Assembly: GCA_963818225.1 (NCBI GenBank) | Contig: CAWFRO010000005.1 | Location: 248,001 to 312,000, forward strand | DNA: 64,000 bases | Direction: 5' to 3' | Source of the DNA: Palsa-504 sp963818225 | GTDB taxonomy: Bacteria; Actinomycetota; Actinomycetes; Streptosporangiales; Streptosporangiaceae | In this document: positions 26,301 through 34,910 of the stretch, in pieces | How positions within the stretch are numbered: the first letter of the stretch is position 1 | Layout of the letters: the number at the start of each line of letters is the position of its first letter | Made by a program: the position numbers and the translations under genes | Notes under the pieces: model-generated | What the model was told of the DNA's origin: nothing | Databases searched by the model: none | What the model saw: only the letters and a program-made list of their open reading frames with translations

Positions 26301-27062
26301 ATGCCGGGCCGGCTGCGCGGCCGCATCGAGCTGCGGGACGTCGACTTCAGCTATGCCGGCACCCCGGCCAACGCGCTGAACGGGATCGACCTGATCATCG
26401 ACCCCGGCGAGACCGTGGCCCTGGTCGGCCAGACCGGGGCAGGCAAGTCCACGCTGGTCAAGCTCGTCGCGCGGTTCTACGACGTGACCGGCGGGGCGGT
26501 GCTGGTCGACGGGACCGACGTCCGGGACTATGACCTGCCCGGCTACCGGCACCAGCTCGGCGTGGTCCCGCAGGAGTCCTACCTGTTCGCGGGGACGATC
26601 CGGGACTCGATCGCGTACGCCAGGCCGGAGGCCACCGACGAGGAGATCCTGGCCGCGGCCCGGGCCACCGGCGCGCACGACATGATCATGGCGCTGCCGG
26701 GCGGCTACGGCCACACGGTGGCCGAACGCGGCCGCAACCTGTCGGCCGGGCAGCGGCAGCTGGTCGCGCTGGCCCGGGCGCAGCTGGCCGATCCGGCCAT
26801 CCTGCTGCTGGACGAGGCGACGGCGGCCCTCGACCTGGCCGCCGAGGCCGCGGTCAACCACGCCATCAGCGAGCTGACCGCGGCGCGGACCACGATCGTG
26901 GTCGCGCACCGCCTCACCACCGCGGCCCGGGCGGACCGGATCGTGGTGGTGGACCAGGGCCGGATCGCGGAGATCGGCAGCCACGACGAGCTGCTGGCCG
27001 CGGACGGGACTTACGCCGCGCTGTGGGACGCCTTCACCGGCGAATCCGAGCTCGTGGCGTAG
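23376..27062 (+). CDS. fused ABC exporter, two TMD-NBD halves in one chain
   Basis: 1228 aa. Half 1 has an ABC type-1 membrane domain (residues 20-320) and NBD1 with Walker A GASGSGKST near 373, signature LSGGQRQR, Walker B VLVLDDATSAID. Half 2 repeats this: membrane domain about 655-950, Walker A GQTGAGKST near 1017, signature LSAGQRQL, Walker B ILLLDEATAALD. NBD1 has Asp where NBD2 has the catalytic Glu, and NBD2 has the altered LSAGQ, so one of the two ATP sites should be degenerate, as in heterodimeric drug exporters. Start GTG 23376 follows AAGGAGG at a rather long distance. The cargo is unknown. Confidence 0.92.
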   Translation: MAARRAPGYGWLRRLAGYCARYRRDVIITVAGALVGTAATAAIPLVQRSIIDNVIVTHKQSIWPLAGLLLVAAAVNFASIYLRRYHGGRLSLDVQHDLRTGLFGSLSRLDGARQDEIRTGQLVGRSISDLNMVQGLLSMAPITIGNIALFVVSLIIMVILSPVLTIVTLAVTPALYLIALASRRRLFPASWDAQQRSAQVVGLVDEAIGGVRVVKGFGQEEQEQEQLEGVSAKLFAARLRMIRLTARYNPALTAIPSLGLVGVLALGGWLAIQGSISLGTFLAFASYLALMTGPVRMLTYMITLGQEARASVIRVFDIIDSRPVITDKPDAAELPPDATGIGFDDVRFGYVPSEQVLRGVSFQVEPGETVAVVGASGSGKSTLAMLLPRFYDPEGGSVSIGGHNVADVTRESLRAAIGLVMEDSFLYSTTVRANIAYGRPDATDEEIVAAAQAAQAHEFIVRLPDGYDTVVGEQGLTLSGGQRQRVALARALITDPRVLVLDDATSAIDPRLEAKIHTALREIMRGRTTLVIAHRRSTLNLADRIVVLDAGRVADIGTHDELTERCPLYRQLITGEDDTGLPLIRPRQVRTVEDALDGQDQVRAAAGATRGYLSGTFESMPPSPELLAQVAALPPARDVPDVDIGQARAADRHFSLRRLLRPLAAALVIGLLLDGLDAVAGLALPALVRDGIDNGVQAKVFHVIVVASLIGLAIVLADWVVNRGETLVVGRNGERLLYTLRVKLFAQLQRLGLDFYEREMSGRIMTRMTTDVDALSTFLQTGVVTMVSSVLTFFGVLAALLIINLRLGLAVLCIFPVLVAATIVFRAKSAKAYSESRDKVAAVNADFAENVAGMRVTQAFGREGVNRDRFGALSRGFRTSRLRAQRYIALYFPFVQTLSTVAGAIVLVIATGEVANGTLTAGALIAYLLYIDMVFAPIQQLSQVFDGYQQAMVGLRRITDLLRLGTSTPPASRPVMPGRLRGRIELRDVDFSYAGTPANALNGIDLIIDPGETVALVGQTGAGKSTLVKLVARFYDVTGGAVLVDGTDVRDYDLPGYRHQLGVVPQESYLFAGTIRDSIAYARPEATDEEILAAARATGAHDMIMALPGGYGHTVAERGRNLSAGQRQLVALARAQLADPAILLLDEATAALDLAAEAAVNHAISELTAARTTIVVAHRLTTAARADRIVVVDQGRIAEIGSHDELLAADGTYAALWDAFTGESELVA

Positions 27063-27098
27063 CTGCGGGAAGATCTCGTGGCGTAGCTGCGGGAAGAT
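27051..27098. repeat. perfect 24-bp tandem duplication spanning a stop codon
   Basis: The 24 bases at 27051-27074, which encode the last three codons and TAG stop of the ABC exporter plus following sequence, are repeated without change at 27075-27098. The second copy supplies the sequence just before the pyrD start. Confidence 0.9.
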
Positions 27099-27104
27099 AG
27101 GGCG

Positions 27105-28226
27105 ATGTACCGGCTCTTTTTCCGGGTGGTGCTGCGGCGGCTGCCGGCTGAGACAGCGCACCGGGCGGGTTTTGCGCTGATCCGGGCGGCCGAGGCGGCG
27201 GGCGCGACGGGGCTGCTGCGGCGGTGGCTCGGGCCGCGGGACCCGGTGCTGCGGGTGCGGGCCCTGGGGCTGGATTTTCCCGGGCCGCTGGGGGTCGCGG
27301 CCGGGTTCGACAAGGACGCCCGCGCGACGGCCGGGCTCGGGGCGCTGGGGTTCGGGTTCGTCGAGGTCGGCACGGTGACCGCGCAGGCCCAGCCGGGCAA
27401 CCCCCGGCCGCGCATGTTCCGGCTGCCCGCGGACCGGGCGCTGGTCAACCGGATGGGGTTCAACAACGACGGGGCCGCGGCCGCGGCGGCCCGGCTGCGC
27501 AGGCGGCGCCGGGGCGGCCCGGTGGTGGGGGTCAACATCGGCAAGACCCGGGCGGTGCCGGAGGCGGAGGCGGCGGCGGACTACGCGGCCAGCGCACGGG
27601 CCGTGGCGGGCGTGGCCGACTATGTGGTGGTCAACGTCAGCTCACCGAACACCCCGGGGCTGCGCGACCTGCAGGCCGCGGACCGGCTCCGGCCGGTGCT
27701 GGTGGCGGTGCGTTCGGCACTCGATGCTTGCGCTGGCGGAGGGCGGCCCGTGCCGCTGCTGGTGAAGATCGCGCCGGACCTGGCCCCCGGTGACATCGAC
27801 GCGGTGGCGGACCTGGCCGTCGAGCTGGGGCTGGACGGGATCATCGCCACCAACACCACGGTGGCCCGCGACGGGCTGGCCAGCCCGGCGGCCGAGGTGG
27901 CCGCGGCCGGGGCGGGCGGGCTGTCCGGGCCGCCGCTGCGGCCGCAGGCACTGGCCGTGCTGCGGCGGCTGCGCGAGCGGGCCGGGGACGGCCTGGTCCT
28001 GATCGCGGCGGGCGGGATCGAGACCCCCGACGACGCGTGGGAACGGCTGGCCGCCGGGGCCACGCTGGTGCAGGCCTACACCGGGTTCATCTACGGCGGG
28101 CCGCTGTGGCCGCGGCGCATTCACGCCGGGCTGGCCCGCCGGGCCCGGGCGGCGGGCATGTCCTCGGTCTCCGGGGGCGAGCCCGGCAGGGTCATCGGCG
28201 GCCGGGCCTTAGGGGCAGAACCTTAG
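27105..28226 (+). CDS. pyrD: quinone-dependent dihydroorotate dehydrogenase
   Basis: 373 aa class 2 enzyme. The N-terminal amphipathic part (MYRLFFRVVLRRLPAETAHRAGF) serves membrane and quinone contact. Core motifs are GLDFPGPLGVAAGFDKDA, FGFVEVGTVTAQAQPGNPRPRMFRLP, ALVNRMGFNNDG, VVNVSSPNTPGLRDLQ (with the class 2 catalytic Ser), LVKIAPDL, GIIATNTTVARDG and LIAAGGIETPDDA. It oxidises dihydroorotate to orotate with FMN in pyrimidine synthesis. Its stop codon lies in the first unit of a 15-bp tandem repeat. Confidence 0.95.
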   Translation: MYRLFFRVVLRRLPAETAHRAGFALIRAAEAAGATGLLRRWLGPRDPVLRVRALGLDFPGPLGVAAGFDKDARATAGLGALGFGFVEVGTVTAQAQPGNPRPRMFRLPADRALVNRMGFNNDGAAAAAARLRRRRRGGPVVGVNIGKTRAVPEAEAAADYAASARAVAGVADYVVVNVSSPNTPGLRDLQAADRLRPVLVAVRSALDACAGGGRPVPLLVKIAPDLAPGDIDAVADLAVELGLDGIIATNTTVARDGLASPAAEVAAAGAGGLSGPPLRPQALAVLRRLRERAGDGLVLIAAGGIETPDDAWERLAAGATLVQAYTGFIYGGPLWPRRIHAGLARRARAAGMSSVSGGEPGRVIGGRALGAEP

Positions 28227-28280
28227 CTGACGGGGCCTTAGCTGACAGGACCTTAGCTGACAGGGCCTTAGCTGACGTCG
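28221..28280. repeat. four 15-bp tandem units carrying stop codons for both convergent genes
   Basis: Units start at 28221, 28236, 28251 and 28266, each CCTTAGCTGAC followed by four variable bases. The pyrD TAG is in unit 1 and the universal-stress TAA (minus strand) is in unit 4. Because 15 is a multiple of three, every unit repeats the same in-frame stop for both genes. Confidence 0.9.
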
Positions 28281-28708
28281 CGTGCGGGCAGGATCGTGAC
28301 CGGGACCTGGGCGTGCTCGGCCACGTGGGCGCTGACCGAGCCCTGCAGCAGGCGCGAGAACCCGCCGCCGCCGCGCGAGCCGACCACGATCAGGTCGGCG
28401 TCGGCACCCTCGTTGAGGATTTCCTCGGCCGGGGTGCCCTTGACCGCCCTGACCGTCACCGACGCCGGCCGGGCGTCGCCGAGCGTGGCCAGCACCTTGT
28501 CGGTTTCCGCCTGAGCGGCCGCGTGGGCCTTGTCGACCAGCGATTCGTCGCCCGCGTAATTCAAAGTGCCGCCCCAGAAGCCCGCCACGGCCTGCTGGAC
28601 GGTGAGCACGGTAAGCGAGGTATGACGGAGCGCCGCTTCTTTCGCGGCCCATTCCAGGGCGAGCTGCGAATGGGCGGAACCGTCTATGCCGACGAGGATT
28701 CCAGGCAT
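28268..28708 (-). CDS. universal stress protein (UspA family)
   Basis: About 146 aa, one Usp domain. MPGILVGIDGSAHSQLALEWAAKEA is the first strand and helix, and VVGSRGGGGFSRLLQGSVSAHVAEHAQVPVTILP carries the G-x2-G-x9-G-(S/T) ATP-binding motif. Start ATG 28708 has AAGGAG six bases upstream. It is the end gene convergent with pyrD. Such proteins sense ATP/redox state under stress or hypoxia in actinobacteria. Confidence 0.92.
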   Translation of the reverse strand: MPGILVGIDGSAHSQLALEWAAKEAALRHTSLTVLTVQQAVAGFWGGTLNYAGDESLVDKAHAAAQAETDKVLATLGDARPASVTVRAVKGTPAEEILNEGADADLIVVGSRGGGGFSRLLQGSVSAHVAEHAQVPVTILPARDVS

Positions 28709-28932
28709 CTCACTGCTCCTTGCTGCTATGGCTGCCTCGGTACCGTCAAGAAGCCTAGGTACGGCCACTACTGATGCTAGGCACTCAGCGCCCCTCGCAA
28801 CAGAGCGGCTGGCCTGCCGAGGCCGGATATTCCCGAGAATTTCCCGAATCGATATTCGCGAAGCGCGGGAGTTACGGCAAGCGGCCGATCAGCGGGCGGC
28901 GAAACGGAATTGTTACTCGCGAAATGTGTCAT

Positions 28933-29256
28933 TCAGGCCCGCACCGCAGGGGCAGCTTCATTTCCGGTCCGCGAGCCGGCGGCGCGCCAGGCCAGCATCG
29001 ACCAGCGCGAGAAGCCGGACAGGGCCGAGCCGATGCTGGCCAGCGAGCCGACTGAGAGCACGCAGGCCAGCGAGGCGGCCGAGCCGATGGACAGGATCGA
29101 GCCCGCGGAGCCGATGGACAGGATCGACCCGGTCGAGCCGATCGACAGGATCGACCCGCTCGAACCGATGCTCAGGATCGAGCCGGGCGAGCCGAGAGAC
29201 AGGATCGAGCCGGACGCGGCCCCCGCTTTAGGCGCTGAACCCTTGCTGATCGTCAT
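28933..29256 (-). CDS. small protein of tandem GSILSIGSx nonapeptide repeats
   Basis: 107 aa. After MTISKGSAPKAGAAS come five 9-residue units of the form G-S-I-L-S-(I/L)-G-S-x, then looser copies (LACVLSVGSLASIGSALSGFSR) and a conserved-looking WSMLAWRAAGSRTGNE tail. The alternation of small polar and Ile/Leu residues suggests a stacked beta structure or membrane-active surface. Similar repeat proteins are, to my knowledge, annotated only as hypothetical in actinobacteria. The plus strand is also open through the repeats (EPMDRIEPx) but that frame belongs to no start of its own. No clear ribosome site was found. Confidence 0.6.
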   Translation of the reverse strand: MTISKGSAPKAGAASGSILSLGSPGSILSIGSSGSILSIGSTGSILSIGSAGSILSIGSAASLACVLSVGSLASIGSALSGFSRWSMLAWRAAGSRTGNEAAPAVRA

Positions 29257-29551
29257 GAGGCCATTGTGCCGTAACGGTCACCAAACATTCCGGGCGCAGG
29301 GCCGGATCGCCCGGGCCGGCAGGCAGGCGGCGGGACCGAGCGTCCAGGGTGACCTGCTGAGCGTAATCGGCGCGGACTTCCGGCCCGGGCACGTGTCAGC
29401 GTGGCTCCTGCCGAGGTTACGCCGGGGTGTCGCGGCCGTTAACGCTTCCGGCGTGCCTATCGTGGCTCGGGCATCGGCAAATAGCCTGGGGTGCAGGCAG
29501 GGGAACTCGGACGTGCAGCAGGGGCCGTTCGGCAGAAAAGGGGATATGAAA
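29257..29551. other. intergenic region, no gene
   Basis: Almost 300 bases between the repeat protein (leftward) and the phosphoketolase (rightward). The plus frame is open but codon content and the lack of a start argue against coding. AAAAGGGG at its right end is the phosphoketolase ribosome site. Nothing else recognised. Confidence 0.4.
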
Positions 29552-31926
29552 ATGAGCGTGACGGATCACGGGTCTGCGGCCCTGGCCGCCGATGAGCTGG
29601 ACGCGCTCGACGCCTGGTGGCGCGCCGCGAACTACCTCTCGGTGGGGCAGATCTACCTGCTGGGCAACCCGCTGCTGACCGAGCCGCTCCGGGCGGAGCA
29701 CATCAAGCCGCGGCTGCTCGGGCACTGGGGTACCACGCCGGGGCTGAACCTGATCTACGTGCACCTCAACCGGGTGATCAGGAACCGGGACCTGAACGTC
29801 ATCTACGTGTGCGGGCCCGGCCACGGCGGGCCCGGCATGGTGGCCAACACCTACCTCGAGGGCACGTACTCCGAGCTGTACCCGCACATCACGCCGGACG
29901 CCGCGGGCATGGGCCGGCTGTTCAGGCAGTTCTCGTTTCCCGGCGGCATCCCCTCGCACGTGGCGCCGGAGACACCCGGGTCGATCCACGAGGGCGGCGA
30001 GCTGGGCTACTCGCTGGCGCACGCCTACGGCGCGGCGTTCGACAACCCCGACCTGATCGTGGCCTGCGTGATCGGCGACGGCGAATCGGAGACCGGGCCG
30101 CTGGCCGGCAGCTGGCATTCCAACAAGTTCCTGGATCCGGTCCGGGACGGGGCGGTGCTGCCGATCCTGCACCTGAACGGCTACAAGATCGCCAACCCGA
30201 CGATACCGGCGCGGATACCGCACGCCGAGCTGGAGTCGCTGCTGCGCGGCTACGGGTACGAGGTGCACACGGTGGAAGGCGATGACCCGAAACTGGTCCA
30301 CCAGCAGCTCGCCGCCACCCTGGACGCGGTGATCGAGAAGATCCGCGCCATCCAGGCGCGCGCCAGGGCGCAGGGCGATACGTCACGGCCGGCCTGGCCC
30401 GCCATCGTGCTCAAGACGCCCAAGGGCTGGACCGGGTCCCAAGCTGGTGGACGGGCTGCCGGTGGAGGGGACGTGGCGGGCGCACCAGGTCCCCATCGAC
30501 GCCGGCGCGGACCAACCCGGAGCACCTGGCCCTGCTCGAAGAGTGGATGCGGTCCTACCGGGCCGAGGAGCTGTTCGACGGATCCGGCGCGCTGGTGCCC
30601 GAGCTGGCCCGGCTGGCTCCGCAGGGTGACCGGCGGATGAGCGCGAACCCGCACGCCAACGGGGGCCTGCTGCTGCGCGAGCTGGCGCTGCCCGAGTTCC
30701 GGGACTATGCGGTGGAGGTCAGCAAGCCCGGGGAGACCACAGCCGAGGCCACCCGCGTGCTCGGCACGTGGCTGCGGGACGTGATCAGGGCCAACCCGTC
30801 GAACTTCCGGATCATGGGGCCGGACGAGACGGCGTCCAACCGGCTGGACGCGGTGTTCGAGGTGACGAACAAGGCGTTCGAGGGGCAGATCATCCCCGGG
30901 GACAACCACCTGGCCCCGGACGGCCGGGTGATGGAGGTGCTGTCCGAGCACATGTGCCAGGGCTGGCTGGAGGGCTACCTGCTGACCGGCCGGCACGGGC
31001 TGTTCGACTGCTACGAGGCGTTCATCCACATCGTGGACTCGATGTTCAACCAGCACGCGAAGTGGATGAAGGTCACCAACCGCATCCCGTGGCGGCGCCC
31101 GGTCGCGTCGCTGAACTACCTGCTGTCCTCGCTGGTGTGGCGGCAGGACCACAACGGGTTCAGCCATCAGGACCCGGGGTTCATCGATCACGTGGTCAAC
31201 AAGAAGGCCGAGGTCATCCGGGTCTACCTCCCGCCGGACGCCAACACCCTGCTGTCGGTGGGGGACCACTGCCTGCGCTCCCGGCAGTACGTCAACGTCA
31301 TCGTGGCCGGCAAGCAGCCGAGCCCGCAGTGGCTGAGCATGGACGAGGCGGTCATCCACTGCACCCGCGGGGCGGGGATCTGGAATTGGGCGTCGTCCGA
31401 CGCCGGCGGCGCGCCCGACGTGGTGATGGCGTGCTGCGGTGACGTCCCGACGGTGGAGACGCTGGCCGCGGTGTCGCTGCTGCGGACCCACCTACCCGAG
31501 CTGAAGGTGCGGGTGGTGAACGTGGTTGACCTGATGCGGCTGGAGCCAGCGACCGAGCACCCGCACGGCATGTCGGACGCCGAGTTCGACGCGCTGTTCA
31601 CCGTGGACCGGCCGGTGATCTTCGCTTACCACGGGTATCCGTGGCTCATTCACCGGCTCACCTACCGGCGGCACGGGCACGACAACCTGCACGTGCGCGG
31701 GTACAAGGAGGAAGGCACGACCACCACGCCGTTCGACATGGTGATGCTGAACGACCTGGACCGGTTCCACCTGGTCATGGACGTCATCGACCGGGTGCCG
31801 GGGCTGGCGTCCACGGCCGGGCACGTCCGGCAGCTGATGACGGACAAGCGGATCGAGTCCCGGGCGTACACCCGCGAGCACGGCGAGGACGCGCCCGAGA
31901 TCACCGGCTGGAGCTGGCCGTCCTGA
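29552..31926 (+). pseudogene. xfp: phosphoketolase with two single-base frameshifts
   Basis: Read across three frames the product is about 790 aa, the full family length. Frame A (to about 30436) has WWRAANYLSVGQIYLL, CGPGHGGPGMVANTYLEG, GGIPSHVAPETPGSIHEGGELGYSLAHAYG, and VIGDGESETGPLAGSWHSNKFL (thiamine diphosphate site). An extra T at about 30437 moves reading to VDGLPVEGTWRAHQV, and an extra G at about 30504 moves it to TNPEHLALLEEWMRSYRAEELF and on to the stop. All catalytic segments survive. The enzyme would split xylulose-5-phosphate or fructose-6-phosphate to acetyl-phosphate. Either the gene is newly broken or the two insertions are sequencing errors. Start ATG 29552 has AAGGGG eight bases upstream. 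Confidence 0.85.
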
Positions 31927-32093
31927 GTTTCCCGTACTCCAGGTCCGGCACCTCGGCCGCTATGGTTCACGGTTCCGGCGGTGATTCCGAGAAATAGGCC
32001 AAATAAAGGACTAAGGGCCGGAAGCGCGCTAGCTACTTTCTGTTACTATTCGATTACTGTCAGGCACTGTAACCGATATAGGAAGCAGAAGCT

Positions 32094-33218
32094 ATGCAGA
32101 TACGAACAAGAACCGCCGGGCTGGCGGCGGGGCTGGGCCTCGCCACGGCCGCGGCGTTCGCGGCGGCGCCGGGAGCGCAGGCCGCCACGGTCTGGACGGA
32201 CACGTCTCTCCAGGCCACCGCGGTCACCTCGACCTGCACTAACCCGGCCGCAGTAACCGGCGTCGCCGCGGCTAAGACGCTGACCTTCACCGCCGTCTCG
32301 GGCACCGCGTTCTCGGGCGCGGCCCTGGGGACCGGCACCTCCATGTTCGACGCCACGCTCACCACCCAGACGGCCCGCTCCATCGTCGTGACCGGCACTA
32401 CTGGCACCGGGGCCGCCGACGTGAAAATCAAGATCACGCAGGGCGGCTGCGTCGGGGCGGAGACCGTGCTCGTCACCGAGACGGGCGGGAACTTGACCGG
32501 GGGCACGCCCGCGCTCGACGTGATCACCGCGATTACCCGGTTCAATAACAACACGACCGGGGCGGTGGACTTCAGCGCCACGCCATCCAGCACGTTCACC
32601 GAGGGCAACCTTCCGGCCGGCCTGGTCTCCGGCAGCCCGTCACTGCGGCCGGGATCGGCCGTGCCCGGCACCTACGGCGGCGTGACGGTGACGGCCACGG
32701 ACGCGGCCGGTGCGGTGGCCACCGGCAGCTTCGGCCTGAAGGTCAACGGGCACCAGACCACCGTGCCCGGCAACTTCGGCAATGAGGTGAACAGGTACGG
32801 GAACGGGTTCGACGTCTTCCAGCAGAACTACTCGGTCAACGCGATCGTCGTCGGCTGGACCGCGACCAGGGCCGACCCGGCCACGCATTTCATCCGCATC
32901 GCGCACGGACCTGGCGTGTGGCAGTTCGAGGCCACCCGCGGAGACGGGGTGGCGACCGGGCTGTGCGTGTCCGACCCGGGCGGCGGCTACGCCGGTGACC
33001 CAGGAGGCCCGAACGGGCTGGTGCTGCGCGGCTGCAATACCGGCACCTTCCAGCAGTTCCGCCTGCTGAGCGCCCAGCCCAGCCAGCTGCGGAACGTGGC
33101 CACCGGCCTGATCATCTACCCGAACGGGACCGGCGCCCAGCTCCGCGGCAGCGCGGTCCCCATCCCCGGAGTCGACTCCCACTACACCTGGAAGGACTTC
33201 GCGCAGCTGCCTGCCTGA
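32094..33218 (+). CDS. secreted protein of unknown function
   Basis: 374 aa. A Sec signal peptide (MQIRTRTAGLAAGLGLATAAAFAAAPGAQA, cleavage after AQA) leads to a Thr/Gly/Ala-rich beta-structured domain (residues 35-215) and a second domain with VNRYGNGFDVFQQNYSVNAIVVGW, GLCVSDPGGGYAGDPGGPNGLVLRGCNTGTFQQFRLL, where the C...GLVLRGCN..FQQF pattern recalls a ricin-type beta-trefoil unit of sugar-binding proteins. No enzyme motif seen. AGGAAG precedes ATG 32094. An AT-rich 31980-32085 stretch likely holds its promoter. Confidence 0.75.
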   Translation: MQIRTRTAGLAAGLGLATAAAFAAAPGAQAATVWTDTSLQATAVTSTCTNPAAVTGVAAAKTLTFTAVSGTAFSGAALGTGTSMFDATLTTQTARSIVVTGTTGTGAADVKIKITQGGCVGAETVLVTETGGNLTGGTPALDVITAITRFNNNTTGAVDFSATPSSTFTEGNLPAGLVSGSPSLRPGSAVPGTYGGVTVTATDAAGAVATGSFGLKVNGHQTTVPGNFGNEVNRYGNGFDVFQQNYSVNAIVVGWTATRADPATHFIRIAHGPGVWQFEATRGDGVATGLCVSDPGGGYAGDPGGPNGLVLRGCNTGTFQQFRLLSAQPSQLRNVATGLIIYPNGTGAQLRGSAVPIPGVDSHYTWKDFAQLPA

Positions 33219-33271
33219 GCCGCCAGTAACGAGCGCAGCCTAGGTTCTCGCCGCCAGGCGAGTGAAGACGC

Positions 33272-33308
33272 GCAGCCCCGGCCCGTCGGTTCTCCGGGCC
33301 GGGGCTGC
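33272..33308 (+). terminator. strong GC hairpin terminator
   Basis: GCAGCCCCGGCCCG (33272-33285) and CGGGCCGGGGCTGC (33295-33308) form a perfect 14-bp stem around a nine-base loop, some 50 bases after the secreted-protein gene. The rest of the 320-base gap to the acyl-CoA dehydrogenase shows no gene. Confidence 0.75.
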
Positions 33309-33538
33309 CGCACGCAACCTGCGAAAGTCACCATGGCGACCGCGCCGGATGCCGCGCCGCGCATCGGCGAAATGGCTCGGCGGCATACCTCTTGACAAGG
33401 CGATTTGCCCGAAACAGGATGACATTCAAGGTAAGGCCGCTGTATTTGCCCGCCGGAATGCTCGGGCGGCAGACCGAGCACAACGCGAGTATCGCGCGTG
33501 AGTACGCCGCACGAATTCAGTCGTTAGGAGTGTCAGAA

Positions 33539-34756
33539 ATGGATTTCTCACCCGTTATCCTCACCGAGGCTCAGCAGGCGTTCGCGGAGGAGGTCCGGGC
33601 GCTCCTGGATGAGCTCCTGACCCCCGCGGTGTACGCGGGGATGCGCGAGCGGGCCGACAGCTACGACGAGGGGGTGTACCTGGCCGTGGGGGCCAAGGGC
33701 TGGCTGGAGCCGCGATGGCGGAAAGAAGAAGGCGGCGCGGACCTGGACGACGTGTCGGTCAAGATCCTGGAAACCGAACTGCGCAACAGGGACACACCCA
33801 TCGGCGTGCTCAGCACGACCAACCTGGTGTGGCCGGCCGTGGAGGCATCCGGGGACCCGGGACTGCGCGACGAGCTGAAGCCGGGAGTGGCCAAGGGGAC
33901 GGTCCGTATCGCCCTGGGCTACACCGAGCCGGACGGCGGGTCAGACATCGCCGCGGCCAAGACCCGGGCGGTCCGCGACGGCGACGAATGGGTTATCAAC
34001 GGGCAGAAGATCTTCACCTCCAACGCCCAGTACGCCACGCACGTCTTCCTGATCACGCGGACGGACCCGTCGCTGCCCAAGCACAAGGGCCTGACCATGT
34101 TCCTGGTGCCGACCAGCTCGCCCGGCTTCGAGCGGCAGCCGCTGCCCACCATCGCCGACGAGACGACCAACATCAGCTACTACAGCGACATCCGGCTGCC
34201 GGACCGGTACCGGATCGGCGAGGTCAACAACGGCTGGTCCGTGCTGCACGGCCCGCTGGACGCCGAGCACCACCTCGGGGAACACGAAAGCAAGCTCGAA
34301 GAAGTGGGCCCGGGCGCCGGGCTCGTGCGGCCCCTGGCGCAGTCGGTCGAGGCCGCAGTGCGCTGGGCCCAGGACGTCCCGGCCGGAGATGGGCCGCTGG
34401 CCGGCGACGAGGTATTCCTGGCCGGGATCGGGCGCCTGCTGGTTGAGATGGACGGCAGCGCCTGCACCCCGACGGCGATGGGCAAGATAGTCGGCTCGGA
34501 CACCGTCAGGCTGGGCTTCGAGCGGCTCATCGACCTGGTCGGCCCGGCCGCGACCCTTTCGTACGGCGCGGACGGCGCGATCGGCGACGGCATCATCGAA
34601 TTCGGCCACCGGTATGCGCAGCTCAGCGCGACCCCCGGCGGCACGGTCGAGGTGTTCCGGACGATCATCGCCCAGCACGACCTGGGGCTCCCGCGCCCGG
34701 ATTACCCCGGCCGCAGGGTGTTCCTGACCGGCGAGCGCCAAGCCACGGCGGCGTAG
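33539..34756 (+). CDS. acyl-CoA dehydrogenase family protein
   Basis: About 405 aa. ALGYTEPDGGSDIAAAKTRAVRDGDEWVINGQKIFTSNAQYATHVFLITRTDP is the FAD-proximal middle domain of acyl-CoA dehydrogenases; the C-terminal helices end in QLSATPGGTVEVFRTIIAQHDLGLPR, matching the FAD-contacting GGT-(S/V)E-xxR-IIA signature. The usual catalytic Glu position cannot be assigned with certainty. ATG 33539 follows TTAGGAG at good distance; the longer upstream frame is not family-like. Substrate unknown; a thiolase-like gene lies 5 kb away. Confidence 0.9.
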   Translation: MDFSPVILTEAQQAFAEEVRALLDELLTPAVYAGMRERADSYDEGVYLAVGAKGWLEPRWRKEEGGADLDDVSVKILETELRNRDTPIGVLSTTNLVWPAVEASGDPGLRDELKPGVAKGTVRIALGYTEPDGGSDIAAAKTRAVRDGDEWVINGQKIFTSNAQYATHVFLITRTDPSLPKHKGLTMFLVPTSSPGFERQPLPTIADETTNISYYSDIRLPDRYRIGEVNNGWSVLHGPLDAEHHLGEHESKLEEVGPGAGLVRPLAQSVEAAVRWAQDVPAGDGPLAGDEVFLAGIGRLLVEMDGSACTPTAMGKIVGSDTVRLGFERLIDLVGPAATLSYGADGAIGDGIIEFGHRYAQLSATPGGTVEVFRTIIAQHDLGLPRPDYPGRRVFLTGERQATAA

Positions 34757-34764
34757 CGCCCAGC

Positions 34765-34809
34765 GGTACGGGCCAGTCCAGCCACGACAGCACTGGACCG
34801 GCCCGTACC
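34765..34809 (+). terminator. hairpin terminator after acyl-CoA dehydrogenase
   Basis: GGTACGGGCC-A-GTCCAG (34765-34781) pairs with CTGGAC-C-GGCCCGTACC (34793-34809): sixteen base pairs with one A/C mismatch around an 11-base loop. Confidence 0.75.
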
Positions 34810-34910
34810 TGCAGATTGCTAACCACCACATGTACTTGCCGACTGGCCGTCGGCTCGGGGCTTGAGGTAGCGTCGCGGGATAATCGGTCTTTTCCTCACG
34901 GGAGTGCGGC

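Noticed and set aside
24564..27161. 865-aa antisense reading frame
   Set aside because: Lies opposite the ABC exporter with matching codon phase; a GC-skew shadow without protein motifs.
27051..28280. Tandem repeats as a CRISPR array
   Set aside because: Units are directly adjacent, with no spacers.
28910..29551. Plus-strand EPMDRIEPx repeat frame joined to the phosphoketolase
   Set aside because: The phosphoketolase begins at 29552 with its own ribosome site; the upstream part is the antisense of the GSILSIGSx gene.
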